A DNA stretch of 64,000 nt from Ornithoclostridium sp944380285 (GTDB lineage Bacteria > Bacillota > Clostridia > Christensenellales > UBA3700): assembly GCA_963931165.1 (NCBI GenBank), contig OZ006985.1, forward strand, positions 310,001-374,000, written 5' to 3'. A program made the position numbers and the translations under genes. A model generated the notes under the pieces. It made no database searches. It was given only the letters and a program-made list of their open reading frames with translations, and was not told where the DNA came from. Below, in pieces: positions 41,001 through 47,618 of this stretch (its first letter is position 1; each line of letters begins with the position of its first letter).

Positions 41001-44000
41001 GTCCGATGACGCCGCCGACGTCGACGTTGTATGGGTCGCCCGCCGCGCCCGTCTGTACGACGTCGAAGTCGACGTTGAAGAGCGCGGAAGAATTTTTCAA
41101 ATTGCCGTCTCCCGGCATATGTCCGACGACGCCGCCCGCCATGACGTTGCCGCCGGTGACGGTGAGGTCGAAGGCGTTGTCGTACAGATGTCCGTCCAGA
41201 TAGTCCTGCCACGACGCCGTCGAGCCGAAGGTCGCGGACGCGCCGACAAGGTTGCCGGTGTTGAACGTCGCCGCAACGCCGCCGAAGATGACGGTCGCGC
41301 TTTCCGCGCCTTTCATGGAGACGTCGCCCATCCAAGTCGCCTTTGTGCCGTCCGTGCCGCCGACCGAGCCGCCGAAAATGTAGCCGTATGCGCCGACATT
41401 GGCGCGGTAGTAGCTGCCTGTGAGCGAGACGTTGCCGTTGACGACGAGGTCGGAGTTGTCGACGTTGCCGGGATAGCCTACTATGCCGACTATGCCGCCG
41501 AAGATTTGGTCGCCGCCGCCCGAAAGGGAGACGTTTTGCGCCCAAGTGACATCGACGCCGTCGATGTAGGCGCGGACTTCGTTGCCGATATCGCCCGTGC
41601 CGCCGACATTGACGCCGATCGCGCCGTAGACGACGTTGTCGCCCGAGAGGTCGCGGCTGCCGGTGACGTTGAGCTTGACGTCGGTGATCTCGGCGCGGTT
41701 GATCGCGACGAGTTCGCCGTATACGTTGCGAGCAACACCACCCAACTCATAGGTAGCGCCGCCATTCAATGTGCCGTCGAAGTCATTGTTGATTGTAACG
41801 GTGTGACCGCCGCCGTCAAGCGAGACCTTGGGCGCGGCGAACACTATGCCGTTCGGATCCGCAGACAGCGTCAAGTCGCTCGTAATCACCGCCGACGTCG
41901 CGCCTGCGGCAATCGCCTTGTAAGAGCCGGGGTACTTCTCAAGCCCCGCGCCGAGCGCGTCGCCGCTGAGGAAGAGCCTGAGTGCGTGCTCACTTGTCGA
42001 GCCGTCCGCGTCGTTTGCGGTCTGATCGATGCCTATCTCGTATACATAGCGGAGCGCGATGGTCTGCGCGTAATTTTCGGTGTTGCCGGTGTTATCGATG
42101 ACGGACAGCCCGGAAGCGTTGCTCGGAACGGATATCGCGTCGCCGCTGACCGTCGCGCCAACGTCCGCAATGTGTTCGTAGTAGACGATAGGCTCGGCGG
42201 TACCTCGAATGTAGGTCGTATCGATCGCAAAAGTGCCGCTGAACGCGCCGTTAATCAAAGAGCCGTTGTAGTCGGAAATCGCCGCCGAGATGTAGAGATT
42301 GGACGCGTCCTGCGCGACGACAGAATAGCCGCCGACCATCGACGTGGCGATATACCCCTGCGCCGACGCCGCGCCGTTCGACCTGCCCAGCAGGGACGGC
42401 GTGTTTGTGCGGTCGGTGAACCACCCCAAGTCGTATTGGGTGTCGGGCATCAAGACTATCATGCCCAGCAAGGGTCTGTCGGTCTCGTCCGGATTTGAAG
42501 TGACTCCGCCCGAGAGCATGCCGACATACGCGCCCGAAGTTTGGTCGAGTGTTTGCTTGCCGGCAAAGAACCAATTCTCAAACGGCGACGACGTCAAGGA
42601 ACTCGTCACCGAAAGTCCGCCGACGGTCCTGCCGCCGTTAGAGCCGTTGGCGCCCAAGCCCAACACGCCGCCGAGATAAGCCTCGCCGTCGCTCGCCTTC
42701 ATCGTGGCGGTCGCAACGCCGTCGATCTTGACGTTGCGCAATGTCCCCGCGCCCATATTGAGACCGACCACGCCGCCGACAAATGTGCCCGACTGCGCGC
42801 TGCCGTAAAACTCGCTCCAAGTGATGACGTGAACGGTGTTGATCGTGCCGAGGTTGATGCCGGCGACGCCGCCGAGCGCAAGATAGGCGCCGTCTGTCGT
42901 CACACGCGTCCTCAATGCCATGTTGCTGACATCGTTCAACTTGACATCGTTGAGAGTGCCTTTGTTGACGCCGACGATGTTGCCGTAAGCGACGTTGCCG
43001 CTCACGCCGGAGATGTCCCCTCTGCCGCCTTGACCTTCAAAGCGGACGTTGACATCGACGATCGTGCCGTTGTTGATCGAGACGAGGTCGCCGTAGGCGT
43101 TGAACCTCATCCCGCCGACCTCTTGAGTGGCGGAACTCGACACGCTTGCACCGACACTGTTGATGATGAGCGAATGCCCTTTTCCGTCAAAGGTCTTCCA
43201 ATCCGGGAACACGCGGCTGCCCGACGGCGCAAGCGGCTTGTCGGAGACGGTGTTGTCCGCGGTCAGCACAGCAGCATTGGCGTACGCGTAGCCGAAGCCG
43301 CTGCTCTCGTTGACCCCGAAGAAGGCGTCGAGCGAAGCGGCGGTAGGCAACGAATGTACCGTAAGCGAATAGCGGTATTCGAGAGACAAATTTCCCGATG
43401 AGGTATAGACCGGCAGTTCAAACAAAATGCTCCTGCTGCCTATATCCGCCCCGTAGATATTGTCGCTGCCGAGCGAAACTTCTGCAGCACCGCTGCCGTT
43501 GATGAAGCCTTGAAATCTATAGACCGAATACGATTGTCCCGCAAGATCTCCGATCCCCTCAAAGGATATATTCTGCAAAAGCCCGGCTTTTGCACTTCCG
43601 TCGGTGTCGACATATCCGGACCATATGTAGGAAGTCGTTGCTCCGGCAGATGACAGATCGGTGTTGCTCCCTGCCAACGCCTGTCCGTCGAACCTTGTCA
43701 ATGTCGTCGTCAAATCCTTGGTATAATCGTTCGACCCCGAGCCGTAACCGAACATAGAGGAATTTGAATACTGTTCCTGAGAGGGAGCCGTGTCTGCCCC
43801 CGTATGTCCGCCGGAAAACTTTGCCCCGTTGTTGACCGAGTCCCTGAGTACAATGTACTCTGCAAGAGTGCTGTTGTCGCTCAACATCCCCCCTATAAGA
43901 CCGCTGTAAACCGTGTTGCGCGTCAGCTTGTCGTCTCTTTCGGTGCCATAGCTGTTGATGTCTGTCCACCCTGCTGTAGGGTGTCGATAAATGGCATCGT

Positions 44001-45252
44001 ATCCGGCGCGGCGTATGTTGAAAGAAAAAGAGGAATGCGCTCTAATCGTCAAATAATTTATCCTTCCGCGACGGATCGACCAATTCTCTCCGGTCTTCAG
44101 TACTCTGGAAAAAGAAGTGGATCCGCCTATGTTGGCAAGTCCGACGATAGCCCCGATATAACTCGTTTGCTGGTGTTTTACGGTGTTGTACAGCCAACAA
44201 TTGCCGCCGTAAAAGTCTATCCCCAAAATGTCGCCGCCGTCATTGACGCCCGCAACGCCGCCGACGGATCCGCTGTCGATCCTGTAGTTTTCGGTATCGC
44301 CGTGATATTGATTCCAAGCACCCCAACCATACTGCTGCGAAACAAACTGTTTGTCAGCATTGAAAATGCCGAGATCTGCTCCCAAGTTGACTTGCGCCGC
44401 GATGATCTTGCCTTCGTTGTATCCGGCAATGCCGCCGACGGCGACCATATATTGTTCGGACACAACATTGTAAACATACTGATCTTCTTGATCGTGATGA
44501 GCGTAATGGCTCGGCACGATGCCGTACCTGTCGCTTATCGTCACGGATACGTTTTGGATAACGCCGGCATTGTATCCGGCGACGACGCCCATAACGGCGT
44601 TGCCGGTATATTGCGAGATCCTGATATGATCGTTTGTGTCGCCATTTTTGCCGTTGCCGTTTAAGTTCACGGTAAGATTTTTGATCGTGCCGTAATTTGC
44701 CGAAACGATGTCGCTGAATGCATAAGTCGATCTGCCGTTGCTCAACGAATACGACGTGCCGCCGCTCATACCCCACCAACCGGCATAAGTACTGCCGGAC
44801 GAATCAGCACTCAAACGTATTCCGGAGCCGTTATAAACGGATTGAAGCTCCGTATTGGCATTGTCAATCTGCACGGTATGACCATTGCCGTCCAACGTCC
44901 TGCCCTGTTCCAAAACAAGATTGCCCTGTTGCCATGTCGACAAGGTTATGTCATCGGCTAAATAGCCGTAAGAGGCGGTGCCGTATGAGCCGGTACCGTT
45001 GATGAAAGCGTAAAATTGCTCTTGGTTGGAGATTGCCGCCGCGCCCGACGACGGGATCGTGTTCTCGACCGGGTCGCCGTAATCGAGAGGGAAGACGGAC
45101 GAAGTTTCGCTTGCGCTTTCGCCGCTTTCTACGGGCGCGTCGTTCTGTTCGCCCGTGCGCGTGTAAAAAACCGCCGCAAAGACGCACGCAAGCGCCACCG
45201 CCAAAACGGTAATCGCCGCGATCAATTTTGTCCTTATCGACGAATGTGTCAT
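26077..45252 (-). CDS. Giant exported repeat protein (6391 residues)
   Basis: A single uninterrupted frame. The N-terminus MTHSSIRTKLIAAITVLAVALACVFAA is a signal/anchor segment. Residues about 75 to 2600 are built of GLUG-like repeats that cycle through 'ALGGVAGINLGTIN', 'VAVNNGVVSNVNV' and 'RTLDGNGHTV', expected to form a right-handed beta-helix. Residues about 3120-5030 hold roughly ten YDG-type Ig-like units marked KTYDGT, KEYDGT or KVYDGT. A second GLUG block (about 5260-5660), one more YDG (about 5737) and a third GLUG block (about 6070-6280) follow. There is no LPxTG, choline-binding, S-layer or C-terminal membrane segment; the end is AAWGKYAAWLAAHALN. Last gene of the SipW/McrB-like operon, also behind an internal promoter at 45917. 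Probably a huge adhesin or matrix protein; ligand unknown. Confidence 0.9.
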   Translation of the reverse strand: MTHSSIRTKLIAAITVLAVALACVFAAVFYTRTGEQNDAPVESGESASETSSVFPLDYGDPVENTIPSSGAAAISNQEQFYAFINGTGSYGTASYGYLADDITLSTWQQGNLVLEQGRTLDGNGHTVQIDNANTELQSVYNGSGIRLSADSSGSTYAGWWGMSGGTSYSLSNGRSTYAFSDIVSANYGTIKNLTVNLNGNGKNGDTNDHIRISQYTGNAVMGVVAGYNAGVIQNVSVTISDRYGIVPSHYAHHDQEDQYVYNVVSEQYMVAVGGIAGYNEGKIIAAQVNLGADLGIFNADKQFVSQQYGWGAWNQYHGDTENYRIDSGSVGGVAGVNDGGDILGIDFYGGNCWLYNTVKHQQTSYIGAIVGLANIGGSTSFSRVLKTGENWSIRRGRINYLTIRAHSSFSFNIRRAGYDAIYRHPTAGWTDINSYGTERDDKLTRNTVYSGLIGGMLSDNSTLAEYIVLRDSVNNGAKFSGGHTGADTAPSQEQYSNSSMFGYGSGSNDYTKDLTTTLTRFDGQALAGSNTDLSSAGATTSYIWSGYVDTDGSAKAGLLQNISFEGIGDLAGQSYSVYRFQGFINGSGAAEVSLGSDNIYGADIGSRSILFELPVYTSSGNLSLEYRYSLTVHSLPTAASLDAFFGVNESSGFGYAYANAAVLTADNTVSDKPLAPSGSRVFPDWKTFDGKGHSLIINSVGASVSSSATQEVGGMRFNAYGDLVSINNGTIVDVNVRFEGQGGRGDISGVSGNVAYGNIVGVNKGTLNDVKLNDVSNMALRTRVTTDGAYLALGGVAGINLGTINTVHVITWSEFYGSAQSGTFVGGVVGLNMGAGTLRNVKIDGVATATMKASDGEAYLGGVLGLGANGSNGGRTVGGLSVTSSLTSSPFENWFFAGKQTLDQTSGAYVGMLSGGVTSNPDETDRPLLGMIVLMPDTQYDLGWFTDRTNTPSLLGRSNGAASAQGYIATSMVGGYSVVAQDASNLYISAAISDYNGSLINGAFSGTFAIDTTYIRGTAEPIVYYEHIADVGATVSGDAISVPSNASGLSVIDNTGNTENYAQTIALRYVYEIGIDQTANDADGSTSEHALRLFLSGDALGAGLEKYPGSYKAIAAGATSAVITSDLTLSADPNGIVFAAPKVSLDGGGHTVTINNDFDGTLNGGATYELGGVARNVYGELVAINRAEITDVKLNVTGSRDLSGDNVVYGAIGVNVGGTGDIGNEVRAYIDGVDVTWAQNVSLSGGGDQIFGGIVGIVGYPGNVDNSDLVVNGNVSLTGSYYRANVGAYGYIFGGSVGGTDGTKATWMGDVSMKGAESATVIFGGVAATFNTGNLVGASATFGSTASWQDYLDGHLYDNAFDLTVTGGNVMAGGVVGHMPGDGNLKNSSALFNVDFDVVQTGAAGDPYNVDVGGVIGQITAGTATSATVSGLGAIAVTAAAGANVRMGGAVGAAGISPALSDVKAMLAGGLYNVNTPGDYGWWSGYNEGGVTVNDAVFAVHDGKEYSLANAYGGSPKTTTSLGGGYRITDASDRDVDYLAINPNGMTAVNMGPAFAASWNFGSASAVTVAVTDGTITEYTLSSSVKVYTNDNNRDEYMLRSALAGVPYAASTDPSVYGQSKYRYYGWYAGAQTVALTQSNEFSTQDFNIYLYDTKTGFVWGAGRTLEGNSGLGYKVTVAGAMGSNIAPQEMIWREERGDGSTEVVNSGLYAARGMFLAVNNGVVSNVNVIISNGTSGGGDITIDYATVMETAEDAYPSDMQGGSYDGYAGVIFGMFVGVNAGTISGVNALSYDRVTTIEVTDGYEGKDLVVGGMVGAQIGADSSIGGVGTMTFGDGDGIAVTSSTGLNRISVGGWIGMVSNEDNDTSADGLEVVMKAYSFIDINAPHNFAALGGIVGDLRGVMSDARIDTEYLSRMLVGGTRQNGTAALGNLVGVANGATIERAVVKGVGYLYNGIDENSAQQSSSVDLYSGGAIGLASNLAQDTSIATNTYKRINPSTLDSIYVDFEGYLRAVNGSKVGLITGRLFDGVTVGADGTTVTTNIDTTKLKNVVWKVNYYGDAPWASSAYIGNVSTVFNERTELAVYGYAAADVNNYGDLAQRGIRLWLTNSRFAGELNNDIDAVWASNGKLTFTIGEITDALSYRSYTAYYNGEADSGKEGITEVQQMNSSSGGTPPASATVSIDEALATFANASANMAGIGASHGIYVIEITFDEVLITNQEQLMTFISSGKNAEDKTTSGQTNIASWMYGLATTDADYSKYANADIGVLGASFNVDFGATAVTMSARKSLDGQGHTITLTASGTKSAYQIWTNRGEEVAAEDRAIGILEDGETAISYVSGGENYGDGGGSQFDDADIGAIINGYDSPWGSEYDLGEVGVGVGGLFMGRNLGTIANINFVLQNSVTIHNNGYGAMLVTGVITAVNAGTIENCSLTLNEGVEFLADRTVCNAKNRGNELDNGKEGQINTIVAAAGYAGYMLRDGGDAGATAYIRNCTLDLKTGSAIKTQNAWPTFDWDGRKTSLLAFAGGLVGWMMGGTEIYNVVLNGEGDVVARALNDITTESGNFADWNNEFVYGIGGIIVGLNSTHEQFNPIYVNAHYENHGFINGVICNWNGNVEYSAMDDAATSETATYYLASKKNYSMGGQMVGVCEEDALQNVYFMYGVENYTTYHRDNYYYGKTAAQREENADFKVKYDYVVGRAEMVLTTLAAEENYDAISVPVNTGSGAQMMDVGTLDADGNFQLNSAFTIEAYAGHYGEDTNESSLVGSGYDGANYGIYGRKGNTYTSIIDRYFHKIVNPSSQVGGTNYTDDLIGARTSGKMTHVANGDWVNEPSTYIMHSFDVQYAPNNVYIYEVAFGESEERELDMNDPNTVASMSFETEEITSDIRLDFELYTDENLAQFVWSIEEVWEYPDGSGIDDTTQKTDYYNTVNSLEEAMANNKFDRTMRRDNDSVNLIFTYEIGAAVSIAPDMDRYSMVKDTEENEDGETIVTSLTYYDKQPYIYNDRDLELPTLYYVSYKDPMIKVLDEPANLAENMFDFYKLVADADGNLQSPDRLTGAPRDAGEYYIRLLFEDETGADTGLKVNTSQRTVMFGVGTDYYDFYTAILPSGISGVSVTKVYDGTDEVTGATFTYTASPEEPPEGFLIGGSFAGKDQGEQRFTADDSHAMYFRTVNGSGTSATVSAHKIMLITAPDGNATNFAVVRQRLSDGKTVAADIDGYYNSGTVSFNGSNSTITPYKLTLDDFTFLVTDGAGVEWRWTDANDRQVEYRHDYYYTEAAFEGSTVNIAGAASGSTTFDRNGVISGMLADDDRVTLSYLFGGAESVRDKGEYETTITLVSTNGNYVLEPSPLNIGTLIITEIVIQETSFVYSMEDIFRIYDGTKPDATADLFDGTLTVTDPNGYVLNTDDATYKLTYTINGDAINVSEGGYTLTVTVSDFESNNYTLPNGVTSFPINIEDARLYITPKLIEFKSIVKQYDGSGDQTDGTVFTYVSDNAPIAADEGIVFLGAFDDYLISGAGKDFVLETTPVDIGGTDYTVLAVEGDADNLNYYVEDASPAVGGITPVKVEIESVSMRYSGATQLNYNDPYNAAVVIVRADNGESVDIRPDGEFANRRVGTRAITFTTQTISDGLNDYDVLVAVDRDYQGNDCPNATQGDNFPGNYYLDSATFADGKIYQYTIEAEHFSVTITQEWNSDSASFEVRGAEINSANNNDGFTYHAGNTFGGAAKEGSNWVNADEIVDTILVEIAYSEGDGAEGDVGVYTVTLTIVVSEGTADYEWSTELDEDNDGELTFEFTVKKQVVSEADASVDGDNSYVYNGGRQDIEILASVSDIDGNKLTLEPSVSDATNDTLGGSYSMNDTLPIGDYTAEVGVKLSAEDEVNYEYRGGETSVSFVVTPKALDVTRVKKEFDNTVATDTGDNVAEFAIEGFADSAYNENSFVGEAVYRDPEPQTNGEVLFPIRSYNIGGRSYDVLTIDSMQINHFIDGATREDGYSVVGGVGVIDKYLIGANEITTYIYGYTSGSADKTMSEAVDGTQFEYRAGATYTAADVVFDLDLRYGFAADGTPSGTPQIGDITALSFTVTISGDAELPGVGEYTISVSLNDNTYFALDQGAANGVFEIVKQSVSGGSQDPDNPEAGFVGGNVFITAALYSKRYGDEGYAGPAVGDETVVLTVTVTDKYDQTARVPFDKTVVTSLLYGVDEGSRAAQIAGVDGLFVGEYLVWATAFTEELGNYAIPTDAVIPVFPEGTPPTQTDEDGNDIGAQHTEVYAITPAAVEITSVDKTYDGTTSFTGATITAAPQEVAAAITGSYLSPDATHASDGVTRIEGQGNTSVVINITALPVQNTSYNMIATSGVAGNYCVQGTAAESGVQVDNVAVIRRLVIADASAVTITSQKFAKTYDATAEVVIPEGTAMTMTVNFPAGDDGTTPAPLVVTLTPTAEGLIFLGADGAQLEAAPTDVGAYGVALAPVGMGNFELPSGVNVPVTPTPPHAEGDSAIYYIEPVELTISQLSKTYDGTAAVNEKTVFAASVALDSVTVTRDMIAVAFDTANIGIGKSALVSVVPFTLKDGTTVYRVLGADGVTPTNFCVQGTLSDSGAAVAVTAPADAEAPFTIAPAPLTLNAGTVTKTYDGTTAITTAPASAFTGFVNGETIAPDWYYDSANAGTRNVLVRVDNSTPYVVGDVTYFAVMTAGEEGAMGAGNYGVDSALAAAQTVWVTDPESGELTPVDQWYAVFTGGGRIEKFAITGITDVEVGGDPIGDEREYDRTFNDRVDFVVNFGDKGTVSGSGISTAPVTAPFSQTSVSEEDGSQTSTNDSLRFRLRWDADPGNVGTYTLTIELDSSYGSAANYTMSDYTGTLVIVPKKLDSVFAVIAQLTKEYDGTTTLPTLDRAMVTFYGVDGNAILLNDGKFMLGEGGGIAFVDAEGMPLEGDALPVNVLKGEDGTIGGYEFRLTGVVFNDTNYVWDSGVVTRIYTSYEYTDAGEVYGAQTLYTITPKPLTVNADSLTDKTFDGAFSLSVDTGVQGEYAIVGDASGALGALAGVYSGVTITPRVLGVTFDSTAANPKTNAANYTIADGGVTIDNLTIGTGNVLTAERALGEYRIGFGGMAGLDFLAGAGADAAAIAALTATAESGKPLHADGYTSGDAVALLNAALIALFEVKLNTAPVTLEGGKLYFNDFLWSAVTDGMGRTTYALTFSFSGIDGYDEGDFATDRYEFVLKGATAADVPSTNASLTSSELAPGQLAAATHTDGTAIATADDLLKFLKTGGSGSGYLIADIYGFDAAGKGVTFGGTLYGNGHTIQLTPSDLEAVPSGGYNAFGALVAVNNGTIRDVNLKLMGCDLAFDESSAVFGAVGVNNGDLVNVSVEVVGTLNIDGAQYAGALTAVNTGTITDCAATVSGAVKMTSTSGETVTQSGTFGGLAARAGGAMTRVAAYGSGSVSAADGGAVVGAADGLTIDGVIAAAAWGVKGVVGSGTPTVSGLYVNTAADLGVTADALGIALNLLAPHTEGFIQYYFTSEGDFTSDGVRHNEFGSAGETNMSGYGVYADDLTAVIAVEAIAEMGKYIWEGYGISYLTAANGGSVGTGLNRVVGVFALGSSLAGQYDSETATQGVGAFVVALGGFGSTIVAEGTASVKEVIYNGSAQQYSVKLTVDGEEKEVTVSGTAVGYYSKSFVEGVISGGGTTIGDITFDTDNRVAYKIEGGGSSVSDGIALIIHPKTADTVYADKYYDGNADATARLSDTTVADKETLGGVHVDESLQAAADANAAKYVTIVNATTAVRTVLVNADGNFVRLVNTDEGAEFVPVTIGEDKAPFGVDTPLASYSVAEIMRAYAMLTDYADIVGVEGVDAGLYSSADVFAVTGVWSDSEFGEKLLFAPQSGNLNLTNASTDASWNAEIDTLAVPQDFDWSTLAKYTIEARILPIDLNIGVAISGADQSYNYSIKLPTTKGGAATVGMGFDEAAEKYGLTQGEYDKLCLQAENIEVDAVSGMFAQLVDEEKLVDNGDGTYSAKIKEYQQFTIATSGGTDTDSTGNFIVGASGMLTLRYFKPEIAEEDGKTTYLLGSLDDWRALQSNEGGVADYNTLDYKLSANIDFGGEGAMLAWRTAEGNMLDFTGTLDGDGKVLSNIFEFNVGDGAKSALIESIGEGGVVSNLTVVDSVFDAFGDNTVTAGIAIENHGTIENCTFEGTLAGGSTSASKAVLAGLVANNFGTIKGGTAVADGLIFAAESGKTDAVGIAFNRDNAETETAASVESSNAVAAIRAYGGASGTLGGAVGEDNAGTGNGYVQGLATRDGNVVTDGDTSSAKIVWSDNALIKSVIKNYVFNSELVSYDGSKLDTDNFRKLIAALRLFEFVGAADVTHQNAAAWGKYAAWLAAHALN

Positions 45253-45280
45253 AACTTCCCTTTCCCTTTTCCCTTTATGT

Positions 45281-45844
45281 TCAGGCGCTCTCGCCCGATG
45301 TCGTCTTTTCTACGCCCACGCGCACCGTGAGCGTCGCGTCCTTCAGCTCGGGCGGAGCCAGCTCCTCGCTGAGGTCGAGCATCACGTCAAGTTTCACCGT
45401 CCCCGTCGCGCCCGGGGTGATGTTCGGCAACTTGTATTCCGCCGCGCCCCATTCGGGCGGCTGCCCCCCGGCGTCGTAGAGCCTGCATTTGATGTGCGAT
45501 TTGACGTAGTCCTGCACGTCCTTGCCGACGCCCGTCCACGCGTAGGAGTCGGACACCCTCAGCGTGATCGACGCCGCGCCCTCGACCGCAACGGTATATT
45601 CGATCGTCACGGAAGCGAACTTGGCGCCGATCGTGCCGCCGCCGTTGTCCGAAACGGGGGTCTGCGGCGAAAGCGCCGCCGTGCCGACCGCGTCGCCGAG
45701 ACTGATCGAAAAGTCGTCGTTGGCGCCGATCGTGACGACGGTCTTGTCGGGTACGTTGGAGAAAAACGCAAATGTGGAAGCAACGATGACCACGGCGATG
45801 ACTATCGCCATGAAAACAGTGGTCAATGCCAAACCCTTTCTCAT
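45281..45844 (-). CDS. SipW/TasA-like exported subunit
   Basis: A 187-residue protein starting MRKGLALTTVFMAIVIAVVIVASTFAFFS, a SipW-type signal segment ending in the aromatic FAFF motif seen in TasA/camelysin-family substrates. The mature part is a beta-sandwich-like domain (VTIEYTVAVEGAASITLRVSD...). The start at 45844 was chosen over 45952 because GGGAG lies just upstream and because the upstream residues would cover a promoter. It lies 28 bases before the giant gene, so the two are cotranscribed from the internal promoter as well as the main one. Likely a fibre or anchoring subunit for the giant protein. Confidence 0.82.
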   Translation of the reverse strand: MRKGLALTTVFMAIVIAVVIVASTFAFFSNVPDKTVVTIGANDDFSISLGDAVGTAALSPQTPVSDNGGGTIGAKFASVTIEYTVAVEGAASITLRVSDSYAWTGVGKDVQDYVKSHIKCRLYDAGGQPPEWGAAEYKLPNITPGATGTVKLDVMLDLSEELAPPELKDATLTVRVGVEKTTSGESA

Positions 45845-45916
45845 CTCACAATTCTCCCTGATCCGCCTTATCGACGCGCAATGTTCAATGCTCAATGCGC
45901 GCTTGTTATATATAAT

Positions 45917-45945
45917 ATAATATAACAAATTCGCGGATATGTCAA
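45917..45945 (-). promoter_or_regulatory. Internal promoter for the small subunit and giant gene
   Basis: Reverse-strand TTGACA (45945-45940), 17-base spacer, TATTAT (45922-45917), in the only large gap (183 bases) of the operon. The -10 lies in an AT-rich TATATATAATATAATATAAC tract. Confidence 0.7.
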
Positions 45946-46027
45946 TATCCATTTTTATAATTTTTGAAAATAGTACAAAACCGCCGAAAATGTCCGAAAA
46001 TGTGTGGCTTACGCCTCAAATGTGTCG

Positions 46028-46696
46028 TTATTCAAAACAGCCCGTGCCGCGCGTCACGCTCCTGCCGTCCTCGACGATCTCGGTCTCGGTCAAGTTGCCG
46101 CAACGCGAAAAACAATAGTCGCCCAAGGTCACCGCCACGCCCGACCGCTCAAACGTCACCTTGGTCAACGCGTCCATGTATGAGAAGGAGTGGGCGGAAA
46201 TGCTCGCCACATTCGCGCCGATCGTCACCTCGCTCACCAGCCCCAGCGCCTCGCCGCCGTCCTGCTGAACATTCGGCATATCCACCGCGACGACGTTGAC
46301 CGCGCTCGCCGGCACCGCTATGCCGTCGACCTTGTCGCCGCCGTCCGTCTTGACAAAGATCTGCGCCGGGATGAGCAACTCCTCGATGATGCCGTAGTAG
46401 CCGATCGCCGTCACCCCGGTCACCGCGCCGACGTACTCCGTCTCGCCGTTCTTTGCGACAAAACAGCCGGCGGCGTCGTCAAAGGCGAGCACAAGAGCCT
46501 CGCCGCCCCCGCCCTTTGCCGAAAAGCGCAAATACCGCACCGACGGGTCGTCCCAGCCCATCACCTTAAAGTCATAGGACGCGCCCTCGCCGTCGCCGCT
46601 GATCCACACGGCAAGCGAAACGCCCGTCACCGCCAACACCGCGATGACGACCACAAGCGTGAGCACGATCATCTTTTGCCTTGTACCTGCCGTCAT
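46028..46696 (-). CDS. Exported protein with BspA-like leucine-rich repeat
   Basis: A 222-residue protein. The N-terminal segment QKMIVLTLVVVIAVLAVTGVSLAVWISGDG is a SipW-like signal/anchor (aromatic after Ala). Residues about 150-215 carry a BspA-type leucine-rich repeat: LVSEVTIGANVASISAHSFSYMDALTKVTFERSGVAVTLGDYCFSRC. Such LRR_5 repeats occur on surface adhesins of gut bacteria. It lies between the 288-residue subunit (55 bases upstream) and the 187-residue subunit. Probably an accessory surface protein of the same structure. Confidence 0.78.
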   Translation of the reverse strand: MTAGTRQKMIVLTLVVVIAVLAVTGVSLAVWISGDGEGASYDFKVMGWDDPSVRYLRFSAKGGGGEALVLAFDDAAGCFVAKNGETEYVGAVTGVTAIGYYGIIEELLIPAQIFVKTDGGDKVDGIAVPASAVNVVAVDMPNVQQDGGEALGLVSEVTIGANVASISAHSFSYMDALTKVTFERSGVAVTLGDYCFSRCGNLTETEIVEDGRSVTRGTGCFE

Positions 46697-46751
46697 ATCT
46701 CTCCTTTGCGCATTTCGCGCGTTTTTGCCGTTTTTTGCGACCTGTTTCGCT

Positions 46752-47618
46752 TTATAGCGCCCTTGCGGTCACTTCAAAGCCGAACGTACAGCCTCTGAAC
46801 GCCTCGTCCGCGAACGGGAACGGTATGCCCTCGTCGTTCTCGTCCGCATAGCCGAACTCTATCTTCAAACGCAGCTCGTGCTCGGGACATTCGGCAAGAT
46901 CGGGCATTACGTCGCCGGGATAGGTGAAAAGGACTTTGTCCCCGTATTCGACCGGCACATCGCCGACCACCCTCGCCACCGTGATGCGGAACAATTGCTC
47001 CGTCATCGCCCTGTCCAATTTGAGCGCCACCGGACGCTTGTTGTCCGCCAAAAAGACGTACCCCTCCGCGCCGTCGGGATCGGTCAAAACCCACTTGCCG
47101 TACGCGTCCTTTGCCGCCGTACCGACGTGCTGCTTGGCAAAGTCGTCGTAGTTCGCGAAAAGCTGCGCGCCTTCGGCGTCTTTCAACTTTGAAAACACCG
47201 CGCTCCAAAGCCGCTGCGTCGTCACGCCCGTCGTCATCCCCTCGCCCAACGTCACCGTCAAGCCCTCGAAGTTGACCGCAAGCGTCAAGTTCTCGCTGCC
47301 CTGCATAAACACGCCGATCTTGTATTCGGCGACATACGCCGCGTCGGGATCGCCGGCGGGATAGGGCGTGTGGTCCTCTCTGAAACCCAGCTCACCGTTG
47401 AATTTTGTCTTGTTGAGCAGCGTGCCGACGATCGTGTCGTTCGCGTCCTCGGGCAAGTCATCGTCCGTCAAATAGACGTAGTTGGTGTCGCCGATCGTGA
47501 ACGCGTTCCCCACCTTCACCTCTTCCATCGTCTGAGCAAACCACGCGAAAGTCAATGCCATTGTGCAAACCAACAGCACCACGATCAATATCGGCACCAA
47601 TGCTCTCGCGCTTTTCAC
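46752..47618 (-). CDS. TasA/camelysin-like exported subunit
   Basis: A 288-residue protein starting MKSARALVPILIVVLLVCTMALTFAWFAQ, with the ALTFAWF cleavage-region signature of SipW-processed fibre proteins. The mature part contains YKIGVFMQGSENLTLAVNFEGLTVTLGEGM and LRLKIEFGYADENDEG, a mixed beta structure as in TasA relatives, though overall similarity could not be checked. It overlaps the upstream peptidase gene by four bases (ATGA), strongly suggesting it is that peptidase's substrate. Confidence 0.8.
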   Translation of the reverse strand: MKSARALVPILIVVLLVCTMALTFAWFAQTMEEVKVGNAFTIGDTNYVYLTDDDLPEDANDTIVGTLLNKTKFNGELGFREDHTPYPAGDPDAAYVAEYKIGVFMQGSENLTLAVNFEGLTVTLGEGMTTGVTTQRLWSAVFSKLKDAEGAQLFANYDDFAKQHVGTAAKDAYGKWVLTDPDGAEGYVFLADNKRPVALKLDRAMTEQLFRITVARVVGDVPVEYGDKVLFTYPGDVMPDLAECPEHELRLKIEFGYADENDEGIPFPFADEAFRGCTFGFEVTARAL

